64,000 nt of DNA from contig CP136891.1 of the NCBI GenBank assembly GCA_034359265.1, positions 9,624,501-9,688,500 on the forward strand. The letters run 5' to 3'. Both the position numbers and the translations under genes were made by a program. This document shows positions 1 to 11,472 of this stretch, piece by piece. This stretch comes from Canna indica (lineage: Eukaryota > Streptophyta > Magnoliopsida > Zingiberales > Cannaceae). The notes below the pieces were generated by a model that saw nothing but the letters and a program-made list of their open reading frames with translations, did no database searches and was not told where the DNA came from. Every line of letters starts with the position of its first letter. Positions within the stretch are counted from its first letter, which is position 1.

Positions 1-433
1 TCAGCGGGAGGAAGAAGGGTCGGGCGCGAGAGCGTGCCCTATATAAACTTATCAGCAATGGCTCACTCGCCCGTTAGAAAGTCGTTGCTGATAAGTTATC
101 ATCAGCAACGGTCACTTATCCGTTAGGAAGCCGTTGCTGATAATTAAAATATCAGCAACGGCTCGCCTTTCCGTCAGAAAGCCGTTGCTGATAATTAAAA
201 TAATCCGCAACGGCTCGGGTATCCGTTAGAACGCCGTTGCAGATACAAATATCTGCAACGGCTCGGGCGGCCGTAAGAATGTCGTTGCAAATAGCAACGG
301 CTTGAGCGGCCGTTGCTGATAGCCGTTGCTGAAGACCAAGTTTCTAGTAGTGGAGGCTGCCACCTGTTCGGCCCGCGTGGTCGCCTGCGGCCGTTGCTGA
401 TAGTCGTTGCTGAAGACCAAGTTTCTAGTAGTG
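1..433. mobile_element. CACTA (En/Spm) transposon, terminal segment, truncated by window edge
   Basis: The segment ends at 421-433 in GTTTCTAGTAGTG, whose reverse complement CACTACTAGAAAC is the typical plant CACTA terminal inverted repeat. The preceding 400 bases are packed with the word GCCGTTGCTGATA in both orientations, as expected of CACTA subterminal transposase-binding repeats; several pairs form perfect hairpins, for example 130-162. GC content falls sharply after 433. The other end lies outside the window, so length and coding capacity are unknown. The 3-bp target duplication cannot be tested without the other end. Confidence 0.72.
306..433. repeat. Tandem duplication of the CACTA terminus
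   Basis: A 47-bp stretch ending in the terminal motif occurs at 306-352 and again at 387-433 (period 81 bp) with a single mismatch. Both copies carry the subterminal word followed by GAAGACCAAG and the 13-bp terminal motif, so the element has two potential ends 81 bp apart. Confidence 0.8.
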
Positions 434-435
434 TT

Positions 436-1078
436 TATTATGTTATTACGAATTGTAATAAATTATAATAGTACTTATTTGTTTTTTCCATTTTGTATTT
501 ACTTTTATCATTTTAGAATAAATTATAGTATCGCCAGAAAAACGTACAAGTGGAATATTATAATATTTTTAGAATAAATATGTTGTATGAATAAATTATA
601 AATTAGTATAAACATTAATATTATTAAGAAATATAATTTTATCATTTAATCTCAATTCCTTGTTTAACTTCTATATTTCTATTTGTCCATTCCATTCCTA
701 GTCAATTCCACAATAAACTATTTTAAATAATTAAAAATTATATCGGTTATATTTTTTAATTAGTATCTTGTTTTTAAAAACTATAGAATTTGTAATTTTA
801 TTATGTTATTATGAATTGTAATAAATTATAATAGTATTTATTTGTTTTTTCATTTTGTATCTATTTTTATCATTTTATAATAAATTATAGTATCATTAGA
901 AAGACTTACAAGTCAAATATTATAATATTTTTAGAAAAAATATGATTTGCAAATAAATTATAAATTAGTATAAATATTAATATTATTAAAAACATTTTTA
1001 TCATTTAATCTCAATTCCTTGTTTAACTTCTATATTTTTATATATTATTTGTCCATTTCATTGATCGTCAATTCCACC
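436..1078. repeat. Diverged direct repeat, period about 363 bp
   Basis: The AT-rich stretch from about 436 to 713 recurs at about 799-1078 in the same orientation with small indels and scattered substitutions; shared landmarks include ATTGTAATAAATTATAATAG and CTCAATTCCTTGTTTAACTTC-like blocks. No coding potential is visible. The CACTA end abuts the first copy. It may be an old duplicated MITE; no clear terminal inverted repeats were found. Confidence 0.6.
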
Positions 1079-1829
1079 AAGTATATTTATTGATCGAGCA
1101 AACAGACCCTGTATAATTATCTACAATATATCTATAATATATTATTGGTTTGCCAAGTATATTTGCATGCATGGCTAATTAATTTGCCAGCCAATTTATT
1201 TTTCGATTAATTAAATAATCTGACCTATATTACTTACTATGAACTCCATGAACATTGTTAATATATCTATTTGAATTTGAATGCTTGATTATATTAATAT
1301 ATCTTTCATCAAAGTTCTCAATAGTCATGTGGGACCCTAAAGTGGTGAGGGAACATGCTTTAAATTCTAATCATGATGATTAATGACGATACTTAATCTT
1401 GATAATGTAGAAGAAGAAACATCATCATCTAAGATGGATGATTAATTATAAAAAAAATAATAGTGATCTGTTCATAATTTATGGAAACAAAACCAAAGTC
1501 ATCTCCTTTAATTATTTCTATTGGTGGTTGATGTTGATTTTCTATTAATAAAAAGAACAAAAAACATTATCTGTGCAATGTATTATTGTATTTTCTATAA
1601 ATAAAAAGAACAAAAAATATTATCCTAATCCCATTTCAATAGATAAGTGAAATAAAACTCTCCGGTAGAACTATGGAATTTTAATATATACTTAATCTTA
1701 TTATATATTAATATTTACGTAGAATCTATCGCGTGTGTACCACTACAATAAAATTTTAATTTATCAGCGAAAAAATTTCAACGTGAGGCGCAAGCGTCGA
1801 AATGTAAAAAAAAGAAGTTAAACGTAGAT
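1079..1829. other. AT-rich intergenic DNA
   Basis: No open frame with coding character, RNA gene or clear element end is visible here. It holds only AT-rich sequence and short homopolymer runs. Confidence 0.6.
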
Positions 1830-2230
1830 AAGGGTGTGCATGGGTACCTGGTAGACCCAGAATCGATTGGAACGTACCCGATCGGGTAGGTTTTGGGTAG
1901 ACCCAAAAAATTCGAGTATGGTCCGGGTAACAAATCAAGGAACTAGTTAAATTCGATTCTGGTTCCACCATTTCGAGTACCTGGAATCGCTACTGGAACC
2001 GTACTGAAACATGTACTATAACTTATTGGAATCTATTTTAAAATCTGTTGGAATCTGTTCTGGAATCCAATAGGGTATCCCGAACCGGAACCGAAATTTA
2101 TGGTTCTGGGTAGGGTCCGATTCTAAATTCCAACAGGGTAGGGTTCGATTCTAAAATTTAGGAACGCTACTATATCAGGTAGGGTATGGATATCATAAAG
2201 ATACAATGTACTCAAACCCGCTCACCTCTA
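1830..2230. mobile_element. hAT-type MITE, 401 bp, with exact 8-bp target duplication
   Basis: The ends TAAGGGTGTGC (left) and the complement of GCTCACCTCTA (right) form an imperfect terminal inverted repeat. They are flanked by the perfect 8-bp duplication AACGTAGA at 1822-1829 and 2231-2238, which is diagnostic of hAT insertion. The inside has no open frame and consists of reiterated words such as GGGTAGACCC and GGAACCG. Confidence 0.82.
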
Positions 2231-2238
2231 AACGTAGA

Positions 2239-2730
2239 TGAGCAACTTTTTCATCTTAGTTATTTAGTCTTCCATTTAGTTAAATTTTAGAGTTCATGCA
2301 TGATACATATTGATAATATTGATGATGATATATATAGCTAGCTAGAAACATTAATTGTTTTACTTTAATTTAGTAACTATGTTGTAAATGTTGAGATAGA
2401 TTAATATTATATATAAATCATGTTAACGATAATGAAACTAAAATGGATGGTGGAATAGTAGAGTTTTTCTTTTTCATCACTTGTATATAATACATATATA
2501 AATCCCATGTGATTGATTTTTTTTTCTATTTTGAGCTGATGGAAAAAAAAGGTCACAAACGAGAATATAATTTCCAAACTCCATAGTAAGAATGAACCTT
2601 GAAACATTAATTTTCTATAGTAATTCATATATGATTTCATAAGTTTCATAATTAAGCTTATTATTTCAATGAAAAATCTTTCATGAAATTTAAATCTACA
2701 TGTCGAATTAAGGCGTTAGTATATATTTAA
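2239..2730. other. AT-rich intergenic DNA
   Basis: Nothing with coding or RNA character is recognised; open frames here are short and of low complexity. Confidence 0.55.
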
Positions 2731-3124
2731 AGTGTGTTTGATTGGATGAAGTGAATTCATAAGGAATAAAAATATATAAGAAATAAGAATAGACAATGAA
2801 TAATATTATCTTGTTTGGTTGATATTGTAAATAGGTCAAGAATCGAATTACTTTATTTGATTAGCATAATGAATAGATAAGGAATAGAAAGTTAAATGAC
2901 CAAAATATCATTCTTAATAAAACTGAATATATTTACTTTGTTTAGCTTAACATAAAGAATACAATGAATTGAGAGAAAAATAATTAAAATATCATTCTAA
3001 AAATATAATAAATTACATTATAATTTATTCTAATATATTAATTTATATTAATTTATTCTGAATAAATGAGGCATAAGAAATAGTATTCTATTCCCCATCT
3101 ATTTCATCCAATCAAATACTACCT
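2731..3124. mobile_element. Tourist-like (PIF/Harbinger) MITE, 394 bp
   Basis: The terminal inverted repeat is AGTGTGTTTGATTGGATGAA on the left; the complement of the right end differs only by a few bases and a small indel in its first ten positions. Both sides carry the trinucleotide TAA (2728-2730 and 3125-3127), the target duplication expected of Tourist elements. The interior is AT-rich and non-coding. Confidence 0.75.
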
Positions 3125-3127
3125 TAA

Positions 3128-3433
3128 TTCTTGAAGGAAAGCTAGACGACAAATTTTATATATAGCCATATATAAAGGAGAAATTTGTTTTCTCAAAAAA
3201 ATGAGAAATTATATATAGGAAATTAATTTAAAAAACTTTCATCTTCATATGTTGATGAACCAAATACATGTAATTAAGTATATATAGTATATAATAGCAA
3301 ATGAAAACAATTAAATATTGTAGGTCTTTTAGTAATTCACTCGTATTTAATTATTAATCAATATCATTCACATCTAAGTAGAGATCCTAGCTAATTAACC
3401 ATTCCTTTTGAAGTAATTAATTATATTATTATT

Positions 3434-3469
<36 letters not shown>

Positions 3470-4543
3470 GTGTATATATACTGTGGACTATTAATATAGA
3501 ATATCATAGGTGGAAATATATATAGTATGGTCTCCTATTCGTACCAATACATATATATAGTATGCAAAATTACAATGATTTTATTTCAGATACTATTTAA
3601 TCACCTTGGAGTCTGAGTTAATTAATTTCAATCATTTGGCAAAACATGTTGAAAATTTAGAAATTAATTGAATATATTTATTCTAAAATCATTATATTAA
3701 GTATACGCTATAAAAATAAATGGGAACATAAATTTCTGTTCATAACAAAGTATTCACTATACAATTGTTTATATAAAAACAATCAATTTAAACTATACAC
3801 TTCATTGATATTGACTACTAGCTAGCTAATAGCTAAAATTTCCATCATCTAAATAAACATATATATAATCTAGCTAGCTAACTTATTATAATTAAATATC
3901 ACCAATAAACAAATTGTTAAACAATTTATTAATGATTTAGTTTTGATCACAAAACCCATCTAACAACTTATTTTCCATCATATTTAGTGCTTTTTTTTTT
4001 TTCAAAAACCTTCAACCTTTAATGGTGTTTAATTGTTAGTGGATATATATAGACCCAAGTACTACGTACTGCCATATACTTGAAAAAAAGAATAATCCCC
4101 TACTTATGTACTAAACTAGGTTATCCTAGCTACAACCAAACTAGAGAATCTAAACCTAGACAAAGAGGGTTTGACAACACACTGCAACTCACATGGCATG
4201 CAGTCCCACACACTAATTAATCAAACTAACTCTTAATATCTTTGGTTCTCCCTCACATGCATTTGTACACCTAATATACCCCTTTCGAAGAAAATAATTT
4301 AATTTTTTGCACCAGTTAACAACTCACCTAATTCAATTTCTGTACATCAATATTGAATTTATTAACTTAATTAGCATATATATATAGTTATCAATAAACA
4401 TGTATATATATGTGATTTTTTATTCATTCCCAGGTGATGGAAGGCCATACTCATCCATTCCATCCATGCCTATGATCAAACTTTCTTTTATTTCCTCATC
4501 ATCCCTGCAACACTTAATTTCCTCTTATTAGAAACCTTGAAAA

Positions 4544-4589
<46 letters not shown>

Positions 4590-4790
4590 TAATATAAATC
4601 AATACCATGATGATATATATAATTATGTACAAATATTAATTAAAGCTGAAACATATGTAGCACCTACCTTAATTTCCATAATTAACTCACTCTTAATCTC
4701 TCTATCTACATGTCATGTAAATATTTATAGTGAGATTATTATTTATACACTTACCCAACAGGAAAATTCTTAACCTCTTCTAGCTTCTTA
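3128..4790. other. AT-rich intergenic DNA with AT microsatellites
   Basis: No gene is seen. The stretch includes (TA)n runs near 3439-3465 and 4547-4585. The last part, next to the HLH gene, probably includes that gene's 3' untranslated region, but no polyadenylation signal stands out from the AT background. Confidence 0.55.
4547..4585. repeat. (AT)n microsatellite
   Basis: An uninterrupted AT dinucleotide run of about 39 bases lies 280 bp downstream of the HLH gene stop codon. Confidence 0.9.
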
Positions 4791-4861
4791 TTCTTCTTGT
4801 TCTTGTTGTTCTTCTTCTTCTTCATTTCATGGCCTCCTCCATCTATGCACATGATCACAAT

Positions 4862-5296
4862 TCACAACTGGCCGCAAAGAGAGGCGGAATCCGCAATGCT
4901 CTGCATCAGCTTCACCTGCACGCTAAGGCACTTTATGTAGTCCGCCGTCTCCTCGAGCAAGCTGCAGTAGTCCATGCCGCCTCCTCCTGGCACCAGCCGT
5001 CGAAGTCCGGCGGCCCCCGTCGCCACCCGGCTCGCTGCGCCGGCGCCAGCGGCCGCCCTCCGTCTCCAGCCGGCCCGCGGCTGGCGCCGCCGAGCCGCCC
5101 GGCGGAGCCTGCGGAGCAACGCCCGGCTCCACGCGCGCCGCGGGCCGGCGGAGTACGCCATGGACGCGTACGCGGCGCACTGTATTCTGCGGCCGCGGAC
5201 GGCGCGAGAGGACTTGGACGCGGTTCGGTGCACGAGGGAGAGCGCGCGCTGGAAGTGGAAGGCCGCCATGAGACTTTTAGGGTTAGGGTTCTCCAT
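4862..5296 (-). CDS. IBH1-like atypical HLH transcription regulator (single exon)
   Basis: The intact 144-residue frame starts at the ATG at 5294-5296. It reads like the IBH1/IBH1-LIKE group of atypical bHLH proteins: a basic arginine-rich stretch (about 55-80), then helix 1 ending in RRLVPGG (99-105), a short loop, and helix 2 from MDYCSLLEETADYI through about residue 135. The conserved M-D and E-T-A-D-Y-I positions are present. Family members lack a DNA-binding basic region and act in the nucleus by pairing with growth-promoting bHLH factors, restraining brassinosteroid-driven cell elongation. Residues 75-95 are a low-complexity Ala/Gly/Arg insert between the basic stretch and the helix. 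The gene is a sharp GC island in AT-rich DNA; its 5' codons contain AACCCTAACCC. The open frames on the opposite strand and in other frames here are shadows caused by high GC. Exact orthology is not decided. Confidence 0.8.
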   Translation of the reverse strand: MENPNPKSLMAAFHFQRALSLVHRTASKSSRAVRGRRIQCAAYASMAYSAGPRRAWSRALLRRLRRAARRRQPRAGWRRRAAAGAGAASRVATGAAGLRRLVPGGGGMDYCSLLEETADYIKCLSVQVKLMQSIADSASLCGQL

Positions 5297-5410
5297 GAAA
5301 TATATGTAGAGAGAGGAAGATCGATCAAAGGAAGTGATTGATTTGCAGTACGGATTTCTGTGCTTCTGACACGCGCATGAGCGCAGGAGGGGCCGGTTTG
5401 GTGATCCCGA

Positions 5411-5422
5411 GAATATATATTT
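5411..5422 (-). promoter_or_regulatory. Possible TATA box of the HLH gene
   Basis: On the minus strand AAATATATATTC lies about 120 bp upstream of the HLH start codon between GC-rich flanks. Position and context fit a TATA box; there is no direct evidence of use. Confidence 0.35.
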
Positions 5423-5476
5423 CCCCCTCCTCTATGTGCGCACGAAGGGTGTTCGACGAAATGACCGAGAGAATTA

Positions 5477-5482
<6 letters not shown>

Positions 5483-5533
<51 letters not shown>
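5483..5533. repeat. (GA)n microsatellite upstream of the HLH gene
   Basis: About 25 GA units lie 190-240 bp upstream of the HLH start codon, reading as CT on the gene's strand. GA/CT tracts are common in plant promoters and bind BBR/BPC proteins; a regulatory role here is inference. Confidence 0.9.
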
Positions 5534-5535
<2 letters not shown>

Positions 5536-6029
5536 TGAAGAAGAAGAAGGAGAACAAGAGGATTAGGGAGAGAGGGAGGGGGGCGTTAAGAAGACTTGCT
5601 TTGCGTGTGAAAGGGCGGGTGACCACATAGCGTGATAGGCGCGGAAGCGTGGGGCCCGCAAAAGGTGGGTGTCGATGGGGACGTGATCCAATCGGTCGAA
5701 GTGAAATGAGCTCGTTGTCTTCCTTGGTTTTAATTTCCTGGGCTCCAAGTACCGAATAAAATATAGGCTGTGTCGTCATTGATGACAGTGGACCGCGCAC
5801 GGTTTGAGGTGGGCCGGTGCTCGCGCATGAACCGGGCGGTCGAGGAGATGCGGTGAAGTGGAACAGTGCATCGCCATCGTTCGTGCGACGAATCGCATAA
5901 TTAGCCATTATAGGTGACAACTGACCACTTCCCCAATGAATTAATCCGACGTAAATATTAGGATTAATTCTATTTACATTACACATTTTAAATTAATATA
6001 TCATGATAAAATAAAACCTATTTGCTGAC
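5534..6029. other. Upstream region of HLH gene, moderate GC
   Basis: This has no recognisable gene. A 170-codon minus-strand open frame at 5474-5986 reads into the CT repeat as poly-Leu/Ser and has no family resemblance, so I treat it as non-coding upstream sequence. Confidence 0.5.
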
Positions 6030-6592
6030 ATTATATAATCAGGTTTTTCCTTAAATCACAATATAAAACCTCAAATCCCCTAAAATGAAATATAATTTTC
6101 GAAATTCTCAAAAGCAGAATCAAATTCATAAAATACCTAAAATACTCTTACATTGAAATTATTTAAAGTGGTCACTTGATTATAAACATGTATTCTAAAA
6201 TCTCTAAAAAATCACAGTAATTCTAATTTAGTGAATAATTTTTTAAAAATAATTTTTTAAAAATTTTAGGATATATTTTCATGGTCAAATGACCACTTTT
6301 AAACTGTTTAAACGTTTCAACAGTTTCACAAAAGTAACTATTTTGATCATGAAAACGCATTCTAAAATTTTAAAAAAATCACAAAAAATTTAAATTAGTG
6401 AATAAAGTTTTTTTTGTGATTTTTTTTTGAAGATTTTAGAATGTATTTTCATAATCAAATGGTCACTTTAAATAATTTCGGTATAAGAGTATTTTGAGTA
6501 TTTTTTATTTTTTAAAATTTCGAAGGTTATATTCGATTCTAAAAAATTTCAAAAATTTATATTCAAATTTAGAAAAATTGTTGTTATATAAT
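6030..6592. mobile_element. Foldback-type inverted repeat element
   Basis: The left half is imperfectly complementary to the right half over more than 200 bp each: the block around 6155-6215 (AAATTATTTAAAGTGGTCAC) pairs with the block around 6425-6475 (complement AAATTATTTAAAGTGACCA). A further partial copy of the arm motif sits near the centre (6270-6390). No open frame and no clear target duplication were seen. This fits an old foldback MITE. Confidence 0.6.
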
Positions 6593-7856
6593 TGATGAAT
6601 TAATTATTTTAAGTAGATTTTCTTGGAGCCGATCTCATCTAGTATGTGATTGAGACTTAATTAGTGTCCTAATTTTTTAAAAAATAAAAAATTTGAAAGA
6701 TATATTATTTATATTAATGCTAAATTAAGTATGATTTAAGAAATGGATCACAACAACTTTGCTATCAATAACAAAACCCCGAGAAATAACGAGAGATTGC
6801 ATAGAAGTGAGGGATATATTTGTCATTTGTATGGACTTGGTAGAGCCCGATGTATGTATGCGTAGAATTGTAGATGGCAACAACGACATCATGGACATGC
6901 ACATGGACATCAATAGAATGCATCCATGAATCCCATTTATTAAAGTCGACATTATTGAACGGAATTGGTCCATCCACGACAAAGATCATGCATCCACCAA
7001 TAAAATGTATGCTGTCATTTAGTTATTTATCATTTCCACGTTATTTATTTGTGACATTTATTTTATTATTCATTAAAGAAGTATCTCGATTTTATTTTTT
7101 TTTGTTATACCGTGAAACTATATATGTCCACTTGAAAAAAAAAATTAAGGTGTATATTATTTATACGTGTGTACGTGCGTAGCTCGTAGTCCATGTCGAT
7201 ATTCTTAAGTTCGATCGGATCGGTTTCAGATTGACTTGGACCTTCTATTTCCGAGTGTACCCGGTGGAGGTTTAATGTGATTGAATCAAGTTGAATTTGA
7301 CTTGCATGTTTTGAACTCGAACTAAAATATAATTGATCGGGCTCTTGAAAGAACATAATTCAAGATCAAAGTTAAATAAGGTCAGATTTTTAGGTTATAT
7401 TTTAATTAAAATATACTAATTAAGTTAATTAGGTCAAGTGGAGTTGAATTTAATTTTTGGTAAATATTATCTAGGTATTTCAAATTTGGAATGGAGCTGG
7501 GGTTTGCGTAGAAAATATAAAAAAGAATCAAGACTCAGACTTGAGCACGACTATGAAAAATATATGAAAAAAATTATATATATATATATATATATACTCG
7601 AACTAGCACTACTAAAAATTAAACGATTTGCGATGACAAAATAATCAATCAAAGAAATCAAACAATTGAGTTAGGAATTCAAATTTGATTAGTTTTCTTC
7701 TGATTTGACTGATTATATATATTGATCAAATTCAACGCTGAGATAACATTCAAAATAAGATCAAAAATCGATCTAATTAACTCAATCAAGCATATGCACA
7801 TGTCAAATCGATTAATTGAATTCGATTTCAAAGAAAGCATTGGCTTACACACTTCT

Positions 7857-7858
<2 letters not shown>

Positions 7859-7894
<36 letters not shown>
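7859..7894. repeat. (GA)n microsatellite
   Basis: Eighteen uninterrupted GA units. Confidence 0.9.
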
Positions 7895-7897
<3 letters not shown>

Positions 7898-9996
7898 AGA
7901 TGGGAGATGGAAAAGTGGTGTGGTGGGGCCAAGTAGGGCAAACAACCACATGGTGGCACATGGGATCAAATGACCCACGAGGTGGGTTTGATAGGAACAT
8001 TTTTCCCTTCCCTTTTTCCCAAAATGCCACTCATATATTTGTCCAATATACATTTTGTTTAGGTTGGTCTCACGTCCTAACTCAGACAAATCAACCTCTT
8101 CTCCTTTGGTTAGACACATATTAAAGATGAGGATTCCCCCAACCACTACTCCCTGTGGTGTTAGTTCACTTGTTCATGTCAAGTAGGATTTATTACCAAC
8201 ATGTATATCTTAATTAAGTTGATATAATTAAACATTGACACTGTTTTAAGATATTGATCTTTTAATTTTTGGGTGTCGACTCATCGGATTTAACTAATTT
8301 ATGTAGGTGTTTTTAAAAAAAACTCGCAAAGCTCGGCTTGTTAATTATAATTTTTTTGGACTATGTATAATTAAGGTATATATATATATATATATAAAAG
8401 GTGGATGATTACTTAGAACACACAATTGGCTAGCTCTTGATTGTGTGCAATTAGTTGATGTACATATATATTTAATTAATGGTATATATATAGAGCTAGG
8501 GTTAATTGTGTGTGGAGTTGGGTTATGTGTATATTTTATACACACGTAGCTAGCTTGGGATTTAGATGTATTTGTAATTAAGTGTAGTAGATTGAGAGCC
8601 GCAAATGTCACATGGATTGGGTGGTCCTAAATTAAATTAATTAATAATGATGGAGTGGGATAACAAATAGAAGAGACAAGCATTTTGTTGATGTATTAGC
8701 ACTACCCTTTGGCAGGTTAATTAAAATTATATATATATATCCTAAATGTTACAAGTTTTAATTTGAGGTATATAATTAACAATAATTTTATCCACAGTTC
8801 AACTTAACTTTAAGAAAATTTAAATTACATTTGTTTTTTGTTTACTGTGGAATATGTATTGCTATATATTTGGTTGAACAAAAAGCAAAAAGAATTGTTC
8901 CATAAGAGAAAGCTTTTTAAACAACCAAGCATAGGAATAGCTAATTAAGCTCATGAGCAATCGATATTTTGAATCTATTTACTACTATGTGATCATTACC
9001 ATATATAGATTAATAAAACAATATATTGTTAAAATTAACCGATAATTTTGCACTACCAAGACCTTATATATTATTTTCACAATTAAAATTAATTATTAAT
9101 ATCAATATTCATGTTAATGTTATATGTTATTAATAATTATAGTTATGCTATTATTCACGGTAGATAATATTATATACTTTATTTATTATGTATATGAATA
9201 TTTCAAGTGAATTAACATTTGGTTCATATTTTGGTTCATTACAATTTTCTCCGTGATTTTTGTAATGTCATTTTGGTCCAAAGAGTGTACTTCTGGCTTG
9301 ATCGAACTGATTGATTAAGGTTGAGCTGGAGTTGATCTCGATCAATACCTACAAAAGTATCCCCTGGGGTTTGGATCGTTGGATATCCTCTGACAATCAA
9401 ATTAGTTGCTGAGGTCAAAGTGAAAATATTAAATCTAGGAAGAGTTGGATCATTATTTTTCAATGAATTGTTGAAGAAACGTACACTTATATAAATGGGA
9501 ATTAACCTCTAATTAATCAAACCAATTTAAATTAAACAAATTAATAGAAGTAGAGCTAACATTTGTAGAGAGAGAAACTATGAATCACATGGGTAGCCTA
9601 AAATATCGAAAGGTCACATTTATTTTTTTTAACAACAAACAAACAAGATATTAGAAGGAGTCACTTCCCACACTAGAAGAGGGAAGAGGATATAGTGGAT
9701 CACTTATCGTGCATTCCTCGTAACTTACTAATGTAGGCCTATATTCCCCTCTGTTCCAAAGGTCATATTAATTAATTAATATAATAATCTAATATTTTAG
9801 GCCATAATTAATCTAACGACTCAATATTGTGCAATCCTAATTAATGATGTTTCGTTAGCCAATAAGTCAAGGTTACTTTGTCTATGATTTAATGAAACTT
9901 GATTTGACAAGTACCCGACTCTCATAAATCACCACTTTATTAATCTCTATTATATATTGGCTAATTTTTTTCATCCGAATGTGCCCCGACCATCAA

Positions 9997-9997
<1 letters not shown>

Positions 9998-10048
<51 letters not shown>
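9998..10048. repeat. (TAA)n microsatellite
   Basis: About seventeen tandem AAT/TAA units in AT-rich intergenic DNA. Confidence 0.9.
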
Positions 10049-10049
<1 letters not shown>

Positions 10050-10378
10050 TAATTTCATACATATGAAAAAAATTATTTTAAAATTTTTATTTTAATATAT
10101 ATAAGTATAATATAATTTTTCATATATTATTAATTGTATGTATAATTTAGTATGTATGAAAAAGTAAATTTTATCTGTAATTAATATGAAAAAAAACTAT
10201 ATATTTTATCATTACGGAAAAAAAAAAAACATTTGTTTACTTATCTTGTAATGTCCTACATTTTTCTCACTTGCTGTCAAAAACTCTACCACTTAGAAAG
10301 CTATACTTCTCAGGCTATAATATGTGTCAAGGCTGGCTTAAGAATTAATGTCAATCCAAATAAAACAGTTTAGATTTG

Positions 10379-10615
10379 TAGATATTTGCACGTCCACAAC
10401 TGAAGTTTTTAGTTGGCCCATCAAAAGGAGATGAGGTGAAAAAATTTCAAGCATGTTTTGAAAGGCATGAACAGGACAAAAGTGTGGCAGTAGATCACTT
10501 TATATTCTCACAAATGTTTCCAATATGGAGCATCCAATCTGACCTAGAAAGGCTAACCATTTTGATTAGGACAACCAGAGTACTTCAACAGTGAAATGGC
10601 CGCTTTTGCAATGCA
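10379..10615 (+). other. Unassigned coding-like stretch
   Basis: After a possible acceptor TTTGTAG at 10373-10379 the plus strand is open for about 70 codons, with text such as KFQACFERHEQDKSVAVDHF, ending at a TGA near 10592. An overlapping frame begins after TTGATTAG and reads PEYFNSEMAAFAMQAQQS before a stop. I do not recognise a family and find no convincing flanking exons. It could be a remnant of a gene or chance. Confidence 0.2.
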
Positions 10616-11205
10616 AGCTCAGCAGAGTTGAGGTCCTACAACAGAGGAATCTTCTCTCAATCTTCTTCTTCTTCTTCTAGGGAGTGAGAGAGAGTACTAG
10701 TGAGGGAGAGGTTGAAACATCCTCATCAAAACATATTTGATCTTCTGAATTGATGGCTCAATCATAGTCATCCATTCAGAATTGTCACCACTTAACTTGT
10801 TTAAGCTTTGCCTATGACTACCTTTAGCAACTATTTAGCTTTCCCAATTTGTTTTCTTAAAAAGTATTAAGGATAAAATATTGCCTCTCTTTTATCATAC
10901 ATTTATCGAGCATTTTCCTCTCTCTTTTTTTTGAAAATATTTTTAACCTTAAGTGCACTTTATTTAACAGTATACTCCCAAACATAATCGTAAAAAAAGA
11001 TGCCCTTGATTCTTTTGTTTTAATAAAGGGAACTTGTTATTTAATGCATGTGCTGAACATTATCTATAAAAGGGTGCAGAAAAATATGACAAAAGTGAAC
11101 ATTCATCGCGTGATGAATGCTAAGCTTAATTATTTGGCTAAAGAAATCATAAATTAATTAGTCAAATTGCTAAATAAGCCTGCAGTTTTAAAATGCTCAA
11201 TAATT

Positions 11206-11472
11206 TTATTTAGTAATTGTATGGAAACTGAAATGTGACCAATCGATAGCAAACATCCTCTCTTTTCTACCCTTCTCCTTGGACTGACTTGCAATCTGGT
11301 CCATCCATGTTGACTCCTCTGTAAAGACTCTTTGTACCACAAAATCTAGATTCAGATAGCTCAGCATCATTTTCACCGTGTTCTTTGTCTCATTCTCCAG
11401 CTTTGAAAATATGTGGTGCCGTTTCCTCTTATTGATCGAAACACTGACATTGGTCCTCACTCCTCCGTAGCA
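11206..11472 (-). other. Unassigned coding-like stretch
   Basis: On the minus strand a frame of about 88 codons has protein-like composition (for example ENETKNTVKMMLSYLNLDF) in otherwise AT-rich DNA. No domain is recognised, no start methionine precedes it, and neighbouring exons are not visible. Probably an exon or pseudogene fragment, if coding at all. Confidence 0.22.

Larger units (their letters stand above)
6593..10260. other. AT-rich intergenic DNA with microsatellites
   Basis: No gene could be supported. It contains (TA)n at about 7578-7596, (GA)n at 7859-7894 and a TAA trinucleotide run at about 9998-10048. A 74-codon minus-strand frame at 9239-9463 has no recognisable family. Confidence 0.5.

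Noticed and set aside
45..400. Regularly spaced repeats resembling a CRISPR array
   Set aside because: The repeats occur in both orientations with irregular spacing and end in a CACTA terminal motif; the DNA is a plant nuclear genome.
4537..4773. 78-codon plus-strand frame
   Set aside because: Its start is an AT microsatellite read as Ile-Tyr repeats; no coding character.
4829..5341. Several overlapping open frames on both strands at the HLH gene
   Set aside because: Only the 144-residue minus-strand frame has family motifs; the others arise from high GC and contain no conserved text.
5474..5986. 170-codon minus-strand frame
   Set aside because: It ends as Leu/Ser repeats from the CT microsatellite and has no recognisable domain.
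7816..8146. Frames on both strands over a GA microsatellite
   Set aside because: Arg-Glu and Leu-Ser repeats from the microsatellite; flanking text is not conserved.
9239..9463. 74-codon minus-strand frame as a gene
   Set aside because: No recognisable domain, no flanking exons and AT-rich surroundings; could be a decayed repeat.
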